Assembly (NCBI GenBank): GCA_036429605.1 | Contig: JAVFKD010000004.1 | Span: 682,001 to 746,000 of the forward strand | DNA: 64,000 nucleotides | Direction of reading: 5' to 3' | Source: Cladobotryum mycophilum | Lineage: Eukaryota > Ascomycota > Sordariomycetes > Hypocreales > Hypocreaceae | Shown: positions 10,911 to 22,132 of the stretch, piece by piece | Position numbering within the stretch: position 1 is the first letter of the stretch | Layout: each line of letters begins with the position of its first letter | The notes under the pieces: generated by a model | Databases searched by the model: none | What the model saw: only the letters and a program-made list of their open reading frames with translations | Told to the model about the DNA's origin: nothing | Translations under genes and position numbers: made by a program

Positions 10911-12173
10911 GCTTTCTCGTCAAGGCTGACACTATTATTCTTGGGTCAATAAGTAGAAGAATATTGGTGGCCGCGTTCCATGTGTTTGGTGAACGTATAA
11001 TAATGCCTGGTGAGTCCTGTCTCGTGGGAAAGAGTCAGAGAGCCGTGCACTTGGGGTTTCAGGGGCTGCCTTTGGTGGGACTACATGAATGAGAGTTGTG
11101 GGATTCTTGAAGTCACCACGACGAATCTTTTGGCTCCGGCTTCAGTAACGCGTCGAGACGTTGTCTGTCTGTTCCAAATAGAGAGACGTAATTCTTCAAG
11201 TTGAACGAGCTTCTGCTTCAGAAGTCTCTCCCAGAACACGCTGATACGTATTGCTGCTCTAAAACGATGTAGAAAGCAATAGCCTGCGCGCGTTTATCAG
11301 CATGGATTTCCGTAATATCTAGGTCTCCTATGCCGTTTCCATACCTTGTCTGTAAGAAATGGGATTGCCATGTTCAGAATACATTTAGCAGCTGATTCAT
11401 GCAGTCGAATTAATTAATACAGGTGTATTCTTAAGGGTTACTTACCACCTTGGGTTGATTATAGTTAGCAATATGGTCTTTGGACAATGGCATGGATGCA
11501 CATCTAGGCTTTCATATTAAATTATTAATAAACCACATGCATTAACGGCAGATGGGCTAGCCTCGGCTGCAACTAAGGGGCTCAGACATTGACATTAGCA
11601 TCGGCATCTTGGAAAATTGCCTAATATGGAAAACGCTATGCATTGGCGTGCACATCCATCCATCCATTACAACAAGTATTATTGTACGGAGTAAGCCCCC
11701 CCCCCAATGCCTTGATGACGGACAGCAGATAGCTAAGAGGACGTTTGTAATCTCTCCTGTTTATGAAGCAGCATGGATGTGACACTACTACCTGTATGGC
11801 GCAATCACACGAAAAAGAAGCGTTCGAGTTCGTGCCTGGGCTGACCAATGCTACTTGTACAACAACCCAAACAGACTAGATCTATACTCTGTGACTGATT
11901 TCTAAGCAAAGTAAAAGTGAAGGCGAAAGGATCAGATCCGGCATATATTGATTAGTGAACTCCAGCCACACGGTTGATTCCGAAATGGAAAAATAGCTAC
12001 TTCAACGGGGATAAGTCACGGCTACTTGAGCATTCAGCAAGCGAGACGTACGTGTATGAGTATAATTAGTTAGTATAAAAGCAGACAGAAGGTCAAAAAG
12101 GGTTCATTCATTCATAATACTCGGACACTAATTGTGGTTAATAGATCGTACCGTGATCAGGGCAATTCTCATC
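10911..12173. other. Divergent promoter region
   Basis: About 1.26 kb between the leftward transcription-factor-domain gene and the rightward SDR gene, with no supported coding sequence. It holds a run of ten C at 11696..11705 and a TATA-like box near 12074. Short open frames at 11010 and 11636 show no protein features. Confidence 0.5.
12074..12081 (+). promoter_or_regulatory. Putative TATA box (TATAAAAG)
   Basis: A good TATA consensus 93 bp upstream of the SDR ATG at 12174, a usual distance for a fungal core promoter. It suggests regulated rather than constitutive expression; this is inference from sequence alone. Confidence 0.5.
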
Positions 12174-13153
12174 ATGGCTCATCTAGAATCATCAACATTA
12201 TTCTCAGTAAAGGGATTAGTGGCTGTGATTACTGGCGGTGGCAGTGGTAAGTAAAGAATCTTTACCGAGTGTCCCTCTTTTTTTGCGTGCAGATGCTGAT
12301 AGAAATGGATGTAGGTCTTGGGAAGAATATGGCATTGGCCCTCGACGCCAACGGCGCCTCTAAAGTCTTCATCATTGGCCGCCGAGAGAGCAAACTCAGT
12401 GAAACCGCTGTCTTGGCTATCAATGGCTCAATCATTCCCATTGTAGGCGATGTATCATCAAAGGAGTCATTACAGGCCGCATATGACCAAATTACTCTGC
12501 AGACGGATTACATTGACGTCCTCGTTGCGAATAGTGGCATAGTTGGGCCTTCGGCCAATCCTCCACCACAGCCGAATGGAAGCCAACCCACGCTACTAGA
12601 CCTCCAGAGGCATCTTTGGGCGATGCCCATGGAGGATTTCTCTCAGGTCTCCCATGTCAATGTGACCGGGGCCTTTTATACGGTAATTGTGTTTTTACCA
12701 CTACTAGATGCCGCGAATCGCAACCGTTCCCCCGCTATACCTGGTGTCCTATCACCCCCTCGGCCACAAATCATCATCATGAGCTCCATTGCAGGTTTTC
12801 TCCGCGTTGGTGTGGGGGGATTTGCATACCACGCATCCAAGGCGGCAGTGAACTTGCTCATCAAGATGCTCTCAACAACGCTGGCAAAGCATCACATCCG
12901 TGTCAATGGTATTGCGCCAGGGCCATACTATTCTGAGTTATCTGCCGGCCTATATGAGAAGCAGGGCATTGTTGGGCAAGGAATCTCAGAAGGCTCGTTT
13001 CCAAGTGACTTTATTCCACTTACGAGGGCTGGCGCTCCAGAAGATATCGCCGGAATCATACTCTGGATGGCGGGGGCTGCTGGAGGGTATCTTAACGGGA
13101 CTGTTGTAGTTAGTGATGGCGGAAGATTAGGGGCTTTCCCATCCACGTATTAA
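12174..13153 (+). CDS. Classical short-chain dehydrogenase/reductase
   Basis: A 303-residue NAD(P)-dependent oxidoreductase of the classical SDR family, probably cytosolic. Exon 1 is 12174..12246 and exon 2 is 12315..13153; the intron falls inside the cofactor motif and splicing gives TGGGSGLG. Further motifs are VANSGIVG (NNAG-like strand), the catalytic serine in IIMSSIAG, and YHASK with the Tyr-Lys pair near residue 225, followed by RVNGIAPGPYYSEL. The C-terminal GGYLNGTVVVSDGG is typical of the family. Length is slightly long because of inserts near PPPQPNGSQP and before the catalytic serine. The substrate is unknown. A TATA box is about 93 bp upstream. Confidence 0.9.
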
Positions 13154-13904
13154 TTTGTCACGGCCTGAACATACATACGATCATCACTTGGACTATACAC
13201 GGTCAACGATGATGATGATGATGATGATGACGAGGGAGAAGAGGGAGAGGATGCGGAAGGAGGGGAGGAATGGCATGGTAGCAAGGGGTGAGCTGACTGA
13301 AGCCGGACATGACGATGGAATTGCGGAATTAGAAGACTTCGATCAGTTAAATATATGATTGACAAGATTGACTAGCTACCCATTTACCCATTTCTTTTAT
13401 GTTAGTCTCTTATTCTACTTTTCTGCTGTGACCTCGCCGCGTGTTTATTCTGTCTCTACGGTTAGCCTCTCTCCAGACCCCCTTTTACTCTCTTTCTCTC
13501 TACTCAAGTTTCTGGCGGCAAATGAAAACAGTGCAGATTCTGCTCGATTTCTGTTATATCGATTCCTAGAGTGCAATATAGATTCGGTGGAATGATGAAC
13601 ATTGTATCAACCAGTCAAGTCAGACTCGGTCTCAAAGTGCGTACTACCTACCCGACTGACATACCCCTTGAATATGGTTTGGGTCCGTATCTTGGGCTTT
13701 GGCAGACGTCATAACACCCAAGCGACATGACATTCTTAAATGCCAAAAAAAAACAGTGATAAATTAAACATTGAATCAACGGCTTTCAATGGATTCACTT
13801 CTCGCATAACTCTTCAAAATAATTGAGCAGGTAGAGAGCGATCGACATCCAGCAAGTGAGAGATGGGGGTGGGGTGAACTAGGCGATATTGATATCAATT
13901 TGTG
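13154..13904. other. Intergenic, contains a GAT repeat
   Basis: Downstream region of the SDR gene. It holds a GAT microsatellite at 13208..13230 and a pyrimidine-rich stretch near 13380-13500. No coding sequence was supported. Confidence 0.5.
13208..13230. repeat. (GAT)n microsatellite
   Basis: Seven to eight GAT repeats about 55 bp after the SDR stop codon, in the probable 3' untranslated region. Confidence 0.85.
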
Positions 13905-14378
13905 TCAGGCGTGTAAGATGAGTGTATACCGGGACGGAAGCAACAGTTTGTTCTGGTTGTGAATTGGGGGGCTGCTCAGACCTTTATCAAGCAAGTTTCC
14001 GATACGCCTGCGCGAAGAGCTTGTGTAGCGGGACGCCCTAGTAGTCATGTGGTGGCAAGACAGGGGAGGCAGAGTGGTACACCGAGGAGCGGTGAAACGC
14101 ACAGGCGGATGCAATGTGATATCCTGCCGAGCTGGGATGTGCAATACGCTCACTTCATACGCCTTCAAGCTCCGTCCTGGGAAGGCTGCTGTGAGCTGCC
14201 TGTGAATTTTCCGCCATGTCAGTCCTTTTCCCTCCTTCAGCTCACTGAGGAGGCAATCCTCCTCCTTTTGTGAACTTCGGTGCTTGTCCCTGCCTCGTTG
14301 ACTTGCGCCTCTTGACTGGGGACATGTTGGTCCCGTCAGGTCCATGATGCTTGCATCCACGACGATCCTCATGTCCAT
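13905..14378 (-). CDS. Myb/SANT-like fragment or small gene
   Basis: A 157-codon frame starting at 14378. Residues about 38-75 (QKEEDCLLSELKEG, then GLTWRKIHRQL and FPGRSLKA) match the helix pattern of the single Myb/SANT-like domain frequent in Hypocreales proteins, where a Trp in helix 2 and the FPGR motif are conserved. In those proteins FPGRS is normally followed by a QVRYCTKL-like third helix; here the frame instead runs into basic, low-complexity sequence. Either a short intron or frame break follows FPGRSLKAYE, or this is a decayed gene. It lies beside the Hsp78 relic and the NACHT-WD40 gene. Confidence 0.4.
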   Translation of the reverse strand: MDMRIVVDASIMDLTGPTCPQSRGASQRGRDKHRSSQKEEDCLLSELKEGKGLTWRKIHRQLTAAFPGRSLKAYEVSVLHIPARQDITLHPPVRFTAPRCTTLPPLSCHHMTTRASRYTSSSRRRIGNLLDKGLSSPPIHNQNKLLLPSRYTLILHA

Positions 14379-14956
14379 ACTGGTGACATGGGTCTCAGAT
14401 GAATTACAGCTGGAAAAATTGCCCGGCCGCTCTCAATTACTCGCTTGAGCGACACGTTCTCGAGAGGCCATTCTTTGAACTCTGCGAAGGTCGCTTCTGC
14501 AGCTCCTTCTCCATCGTATGAACTCTGTGAAGATAGCGGACTGTGAATACTCCGGTTCGATCCAAGACGTTTTGCGCCGTGTGCTGGTGCGGTTTCGACA
14601 GTCTGGGGTTGCAGAACAGGTAACCCCTCCCGAGAGAGGTAGATGTATTATGCTAGCTAGATTTGAGTATTTCTTCCTATTCCGTGTGATATGAATACTT
14701 GGGAATCATTTGGGCTTATTATGACCCAACGCAAGGCCGCAGGGGCGGGCCTCACGTGGCTTGTTACGTGAGGTATTAGCTGTATATATCTGCCTGAGAG
14801 TGACCAAGTCTTTAGGGGAGAGGTCAGAGATTACTACAGTCTTGTATGTAGTTCTAGCTGCTAGTCTACAGTGGCCCTCTAGTGTACTACCAGCTATACT
14901 ACAGCCCTCGGATTCCTTCACTCTTCTTTCTACACCCACAGTCTCTGACAATATGG
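14379..14956. other. Intergenic between SANT-like fragment and Hsp78 relic
   Basis: No supported gene. The stretch from 14706 to 14951 is open on the minus strand but its translation shows no family features, so I read it as noise downstream of the relic. Confidence 0.4.
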
Positions 14957-15120
14957 GCTCCCAGATTTGATGTGAGAACTATGATTGTGTTCTTAAGGTC
15001 GGCTTTGTGGCCTTGGGCATCGGTTAGATAACCCTCGTCAAGAACTTGTAACGAAAGAGCAGATGTGTCTCGGTGCGCCTTCTCAAATTCGTCAAAGAGG
15101 TCTAACGAGCTCCTTAACAT
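14957..15120 (-). pseudogene. Hsp78/ClpB second AAA+ domain fragment
   Basis: About 55 codons match the Walker B to sensor 1 part of the second AAA+ domain of Hsp78/ClpB disaggregases: LFDEFEKAH (Walker B), LLQV-like [16 protein letters not shown], and [10 protein letters not shown] (sensor 1 Asn). Full-length proteins exceed 800 residues; nothing before or after matches, and the frame ends soon after in unrelated sequence. Its ATG at 15118..15120 overlaps the end of the NACHT-WD40 gene on the same strand, whose stop is at 15114..15116. This is best read as a relic of a duplicated mitochondrial chaperone gene, brought in by rearrangement. It could in principle be transcribed as the 3' part of the upstream gene. 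Confidence 0.75.
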
Positions 15121-18100
15121 AGACTCTCCGTCCTGGACCTATTCTTCCCATAGAACGCTATCTCCTCCTCGTTTATGAGTGGTAGAGAGTAGCTGTCGGG
15201 TATCTGGAACATCTCCTTCAAGAGGTCTTCTTGGAAGCGTAGTAGTTGGACACCCACAACACCCTTTGCTAGAACAACGAACGACGGCAAGATTATGTTC
15301 TTCTCATTGCGATCATAGCCATCTAGAGACTGACGGTCTGTAGGTGGATGAACAAGGTTCTTACCATTCCAGGAAATCCATCTCCTTCCAACAAAGTGGA
15401 CCCCCCTTATCATTGCTCTTTCATGCTCTAAGGTATCGCTTCGGTTGCCGTTTGTGTCTAGAAGGACGGTGAAACATCTAGTGCGTAGATATGAGTCTGT
15501 GGGATCAAACGACATATCCAAAATCATAGAGCCAGAATGCTGGATTTTTCGGAGACAGGTTCGGCGTGCAATGTCCCATATCTTAATCACTTGGTGGCAG
15601 CATACAGACGCAAAAGTTTTATCGTCATGTGAGAACGCCCCTGATACGGCTACGTCACAAGCGAAGTCTAGACTCCATACAAGGCTCCCCGTTGGCAATG
15701 TTCTAAGCTCAAGACCTCTGTTGAGAAAGGGGGTAATTAAATACTTGGAATCATGCGAATGTGCTGACCATTCCTGCCTGAAAGTATTCCACCGGTGGTT
15801 GTATTGCGTTGTGTGTTCAAAAACTTCGGCGCCAGTTATATTCCATGCATAAAGTTGTAGACAGTTGGGGAGGAAAGTACGATAACCTCCACACACAAGC
15901 ACATTAGCATCTGGCGAAAACATGAATATTCTCTCGTTGTCAACTTGAGTCAGAAGTTTGCGAAGACATTCCCCTCGAGAAGTGTCCCAAATCTCCAAAG
16001 CTCTCTTAAATCGGTGATCATCGTCTTCGTCTTCGTCCCCAACAAGTCTTGATGTTGCGATAAATTGACCGTTGGGTGAGATGACCATGTGTTCAAACGG
16101 TCCTTGAAAGGTTTGAACAGGGTTGAATCCAGAAGTTTCCAGTACTTGAATGGATCTATCTTCGAGTTCCACAAACACGAGTTTGTCAGCTTCCGAGAAT
16201 TGTGTAGTAATTCTTGTCGCTCTCCTGCTATTTGTCGTGTAATTCATTCCGCTACTAATATTCCACAGTTCGACCATACCATCTTCCTTAGTAGCTGCAA
16301 TCACTGTTTCCTCAGGGGAGATGCCAACTCGATCAGTTGGCTGCTGACTTTGACTGGAGTCAAGGCATTCACCAGAATCAATAATGCTCCAGAGCTTAGT
16401 CGTACAGTCCCATGAGGAAGATAAAAGTTGATTCCCATCATAGGAAAAGGCTATAGAAGAGATGCCTGACTGGTGGCCCAAGAGCTGTTGGAAACATCTC
16501 CCCGTCGCCAACTCGAATACCTTAATATACTTGTTGGACCGTGAGGCAGAGGCGAGCAACTTATTATCTTGAGAAAAGCACAAGATGCCGTTCTCTCCAT
16601 GCCCTTTAACTAGAGCAATATTGCTAACAAGCTCGCCATTACAAATTTTCCTTATCTCCATGTTAGTGGCGCCTTCAGGCTTTATTGCAAAAAGTTGACC
16701 ATCCCCAGAGATGCCTTGAAATTCGGGCACAACGTTGTGGCGGGACACAGAATGAACAACTTCGCCGCTTGCGATCAACCTGAGAGCAAAATCATTGCCG
16801 TGTCCGTCGGGTGATATGAAAAATTCGCCATTTGCGCATAATTTTGGGGTTTGATCTATCGGAATTGTTCGCAGGCATTGGCCATTGGCAATCTGCCAAT
16901 GAGAAAGGCTTGTGAACGACACTACCAAAACAGATTTTCCATTGAGAGACACTTGCAGACCACCGTCATCTACTTCTTTGACTGTGGTAGGGAAGCTTTG
17001 GAGCATGATGCCAGTATCAATTTCCCACAACATAATTGTGACCAAGTTATCCCGCTCTATTGCCAACGCAATAAATTCACCGTTAGGCGAGAAAGCCATG
17101 GCGTCACATTCAGGAAGAACATGGAGGCATCTTCCACTAGCTACTTCCCATATTTTTGTAGATCCCCGGGCCTGATTAGCAATGAATTTGCCACCATTTG
17201 GAGAAAATATCGCGTTAAATACAGGTTCTTGATGGTCAAATGTCTGGAGACATGCGTCCCACTGCCTTGCTGGATGCGAATGAAGCGGCTCAACCCACTT
17301 TGGTATGTCGTGTATGAAGTTCTTCCTGGTGATGCTGGACGTAGGACTGAAAATGAGGGCCGATACGTACGCCTGAAGTGGAAATTGTTCAATCGTTGAA
17401 CCACTGTAAAGAATAAAGCGATGTGCATCATAGACCGTAATATATAATTCCGATGCTCCCGCTGTGCTTTTCTGCCCCTTTGCCTGGCGACACTGTTAGT
17501 ATTCCAACTCGTAAGTTTCAGCCAAGATGATGAGCAAGACAGACCTCTAAGAGTGCGTGTAACCGCCCAATGTCAATAGTCGCTTGCGGGAGGCACTGCA
17601 GTATACTAACAGCCTCCAAAAAGTACAAATACTTTTTCTGGAAAAACATATGAACGCTGCCATTGTCCAGGAGATCGGTGTACTTATTTTCGAGGATGTA
17701 GTCTCCACATGAAATCAAATGATCTATGCCGTACGCACATGCGTATTGTATCGCAGACAGAAGATCCGGCTTACAGGTACTGAGCTCAGAGGCAGGTGAC
17801 CCTGGATCGGAAATCTTGCATATATCCTGCATTAGGACCTCCGTCATCATTCGCAGTGAACGGGAGAACATGGTATAATGCATCTTATTCAAGTTGTAGG
17901 CAAATTGGACATGATTCTCAAACACTCCTGACAGAAAATCTTTGACCGACTGATGAACTAGATAGACGATACCATCCCGCACGCTCAGGAATGAGCCGCA
18001 ATCTTTCAGGATGGGCTCAAACGCTTTCACTTGTTCCTTTAGCAGTATGGCTGATGACAGGACAGTGCTTGGTGGCGTGATAAAAGGCACCAGTTCTTCC

Positions 18101-20165
18101 AATTTAAGTGGCCGTTTTGCAACGAATGCACAAGCCAATATCTGCTGAAATAGTGCGATCCGCTCCTTGTTCTGACAGATTTGTATGAGCATCCTCTCAT
18201 AGAGCTCGCCTAGTCCGGCTGGGAACTGGTCCAGATCCTGCAGGGCCTCATAAGCGGAGAGGCGTCTCAATCGCTCAATCACCAAAGAAACCCATAAGAA
18301 GGTATCATTTGAGTTCTTTAGTAGATGGCGTTGTATGTCCTCTCGACTCTTGTCATCATAGCCCCGATCCGTAGGTAACTGGCTCACTCGATCTTGGACA
18401 AAGTTGGTAACGATGTCGCCAATATCTTCAGTGTTCTCATTAAGAGAAATAACCTTCACTCCCTTCGCTGTCTGCAAAGCAGCGTTGATATCTCGCTCAT
18501 CGCGACCGGACACTATCCACTTGCTTGAAGAGTTATTAGAGGCCTGGCTGGCAATAAACTTGAGAAGTTTGCTCTGATCTGTCTGACATTCGTCCAGGGC
18601 ATCGATAACCAGAACTGTCCTGCCAAGGCTTGTGTCCTGAAGTATAGCTTCCAAGATTCGAGAGAGTAAGACCCAAGCAGTGGGCCCTTCGAAGAGACCC
18701 TTTCCAGCACTATCATATTCTTCCCTGACATGTTTGATGAGGCGTTTGTTCTCACGAACGAGAAAGAAAATAATCCCTCGTAGCACCGCTGTAAAGTTGT
18801 TTGAGCCCGGTTCATTCGCCTTGCAGAAGAAGTATACCAATCTAGAGGGTTCGACTGCCGACTTCAGAGAGTCAAGGATGCCGCACATGAGCATCGTTTT
18901 CCCTTTGCCTGGCCCGCCTTTGATCCAGAGAACACCTTGGTCTTCTTCACCCCATTCCGCAAACCCAAACGATCTCAGGACCCAATCATACGATCCTTCA
19001 AGAAGAGGGCCCTTCGCTAGCTCAATATCTATCTTTGCACTTCGAGAATCCACAAGACGTAGATCTTTGTAGCACGCATTGTCCTCTGCCTCAAACTTCA
19101 TGACAATCTGTTTCGCTAACATGTCTCGGACACTTGTAAAGACTTTGATTTCGATTTTTGTAGCATCCAAAAGTTGGTCAAGATTGCCAACGGCCCTATC
19201 TTGACCACAATCCTGGTGGGCACTGCGAAAGGTTTCTTCTGCCGACTTCACTGCCCTGATGCTTCCCTCCCAGTCGTCCAATTTCACGGTATCTCTAAGG
19301 ACTCTTAGGATAGTTTTCCTATGATAGGAGCACACGCTTCTACATAAAAAGAGAATAATAGCTCCGTATAGAGAGATGAGGCTGCTTTCTAGTAGCTCAC
19401 GGATTTTGACAGAACGTATTAGCCCTCCGGTGTAGTCTTTCAGGATGAGTTCCTCAAACTCGCAATACCACTTCATTCGCTGAATGACGTATTCAACTCC
19501 TTCGCGATGAGCTTTGCTTTCTTTAGCAGGATTTGTCAAAATCTGGCAAAAAGGTTAGTGGTGAATAGGCAAATGACTGCCAAGATATAAAGTCGACTCA
19601 CTCGCAGAGCAATCGATATCCCAGCCCAAGGCAGTGCTGCGTGAGGAGCTGCTTGCACCGCTGGACTTATCGTGCCATGTAATAAGTCCATAACATTCAG
19701 AACTTCACCAATGGTCTCTAAGCTCTTGTACTCTCTTTCCGTTCTTTTGAGAGCAGCCTTTGCTGCCTGTTGTATCTGTAACTGCTGGACGGGATGATCG
19801 GCTTGCGTTGAACTTTCGGCATTTGGATCGCCAGTCTCAAGTTCCTTGGAGAGGACCTCTTCAAATTCTTTTGCTAAAGCAGACGTTGACGCATTGCCTT
19901 TAATATTCTCAAACGCTGTGTTCCACAGATTGCCTAGCGGACTAGAACTTTGTGGTGCATCTTCAAGAATAGCAACTGCCTGGTTGGCTTCGTCCACATT
20001 GCTACCTTCTGGAGCAATGTCTTCTGACCTTGGATCGTCAGTGCTGGAATCCGGAATAGTATTTTCTGGTCTGGATGAAACGAGACCCGGTCGAGATCCG
20101 GTCGCGTCAACTTGGCGTTGGTCCCTCGGCCGTCGACGGCGTGACAAACACTTGAACAGTTTCAT
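15114..20165 (-). CDS. NACHT-WD40 STAND protein (fungal NOD-like receptor)
   Basis: Exons 19602..20165, 17545..19542 and 15114..17483 join in frame to 1643 residues. The N-terminus after a basic, proline-poor leader matches the NACHT_N type ([13 protein letters not shown], then [11 protein letters not shown]). The NACHT NTPase follows with Walker A GGPGKGKT near residue 395, Walker [11 protein letters not shown] near 497, and SGRDERDI as sensor 1. The third exon is a WD40 propeller of about ten or more repeats ([31 protein letters not shown]). In fungi such proteins are thought to detect non-self or stress by ligand-driven oligomerisation; het-d and het-e are well-studied relatives. The repeats here differ clearly from one another, unlike the near-identical repeats of HET-E. 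No HET, patatin or HeLo effector domain is visible. An upstream in-frame ATG at 20213 would add 16 hydrophobic residues; I chose 20165. Confidence 0.9.
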
Positions 20166-20823
20166 TATTCCGATAAGTACGAATAGACAAAATTGAGCCG
20201 TGCACGAGAACAAAATAGCAATAGTAGCGAGGGTCTGATATTGTCCAGAGAAAGGGTCACAAGCCTAATTGAAATGAGTTGCTTCAGGTGTCGCAGCACA
20301 GTTGGGAGAAAATGAAAAGGCACGCGGCACGCCTGCCCACTGCCACCCTCCGTTGATGCCTCATTGATAACGTCCCACTACGAATAACCTAACATCCAGT
20401 CGGATATCACCATGTGGCTATGAGGTTGCATATTGGGTAGACATGCGCGACTCCAGCTGCACGTTGACCCATGGAGGGATATTGTTCTTGGCACGTTTGC
20501 GCGGTCCTATGAACATGCAGCAAGGGTCCTTCATTTGGCTCGATCCGCAGTTGCTGTGCGGCCAGCTCAGTCAACAGCAAAGACGCCCCTAAAAAATCTC
20601 ACACAATGAACCAGTCATCACAAATGCGTCTTGTTGGGCTATATTGGGAATGTTCTCGGTAATCCCGTCCGCGCATATCATATCCATCAAATTGAAAGAT
20701 CTCTGTGAAAAGATAGGACGGTGGTTGTAATTGTAAACGGCTTCATTCATTATGGCCCTCGTACAGAGACCTTTTCGATATATACAAAATCGTATCCATT
20801 AGACGAGTTCATTCTCGACGCTT
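20166..20823. other. Intergenic, upstream of NACHT-WD40 gene
   Basis: Promoter region of the leftward NACHT-WD40 gene and 3' region of the aspartate-semialdehyde dehydrogenase gene. No coding sequence was supported. Confidence 0.5.
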
Positions 20824-22132
20824 TTAGATATAGCCTTTGAGGATTGCAGCTTCGGCATTCAGTATCGATGAACCGGCTGCCCCAATGACCGCTGTGAATG
20901 ATATCAGTAATCAGCTTATATGGGTGTGATTGAAGTTGAGAAAACTTACTATTATGACTCAAGGCCACGAATTTCAGGTCAAAGATTCCGCTTTCATCTG
21001 CGCGCACTCTTCCCACACTGACAGTATAGCCCCTGCCCAGATCGCGATCCAGTCGTGGCTGCGGCCGGTCATCCTCATCAAATACCATAATAGGTGGGTT
21101 TGGTGCTGAGGGGCATCCTATCTTTTGTGCTTCCGAGACGTAACTCCTCAAGGCGGCCTTGCAATCTTCTGCTGTCGGGGGTGGCTGTCTCTCAAATCTG
21201 AGACTCACGCAGGCTGTATGCCCATCCATGACTGGGACACGATTGCACGAAGCCGAAACTTTTAGCCCCTCCTGCTCAATGAATGCAGTGCGCGCGTCAT
21301 CAATGCCACCAAGAATCTTACGAGCCTCTGTCTCAAGCTTGTCTTCTTCTCCTTGTATGAATGGGACAACATTATCAATGATATCCATGCTAGAAACGCC
21401 CGGGTATCCCGCACCGGACACTGCCTGCATGGTGACAATGCTGACGATGGAGATGGGTCCAAAGGCAGCCTGTAGTGCAGCGAAGGGGATGACGAGTCCA
21501 ATAACAGCACAATTGGAGTTGCAGACCAGGAAACCCTTGGAGAGCTTGTGAACAGAGCGCTGGTGGGGGATAAGATCGAGATGAGGGAGGTTGACAGTCG
21601 GCACAACCAGGGGAACGAGGGGATCGCGACGGTAGTTTTTGGCATTGGAGAAAACTGGAATTTCAGCCTTGAGGAACTCCATCTCTGCCCAAGCGACAGT
21701 TAGCATGATTTCACCCATATTTTAAATTCAGGATCAACGGCACGCACCAATATCGCCAGCGACATCGGAATCAAGCCCGCTGAAGACGACATCACAGTCC
21801 TTGAACTCCTCGGCCTTGCACTCTCTCACGACCATGTCGGCAGCTCCACCAATCGGCGCAGCCTGTTTCCATCGGACGGCATCCTTGTACTTCTTTCCTG
21901 CAGATCGTGACGATGCGCCAATGGCGTGGAGTGTGAGCAATGGGTGTTGTTGGAGAAGGAGGATGAATCGCTGGCCGACGGAGCCAGTGCAGCCAAGGAC
22001 GCCTACGAAACAATATGTTGGTTATTGTTATTCTTTCAATGAGCTTTCCAAGACGAATTGAATTCAAAGAAGTGCGAACGTTGAGGAAAGAAAAGACGTA
22101 CCGCATTTCTTAGATGTAGGCTGTGATGCCAT
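20824..22132 (-). CDS. Aspartate-semialdehyde dehydrogenase
   Basis: Reduces beta-aspartyl phosphate to aspartate semialdehyde with NADPH, the branch-point step to homoserine, threonine and methionine. Exons 22102..22132, 21748..22002, 20950..21684 and 20824..20891 give 362 residues, the usual fungal length. The split N-terminal motif rejoins as [13 protein letters not shown] (NADP binding). The catalytic cysteine lies in CNSNCAVIG near residue 155, and the active-site His in [10 protein letters not shown] near 256. The last exon restores [17 protein letters not shown] and ends GYI. Yeast Hom2 equivalent. A TGACTC core lies about 200 bp upstream, consistent with cross-pathway control. Confidence 0.96.

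Noticed and set aside
14521..14600. GGTTCGATCC as a tRNA T-arm
   Set aside because: The flanks do not pair as a T stem or acceptor stem and no anticodon arm is upstream.
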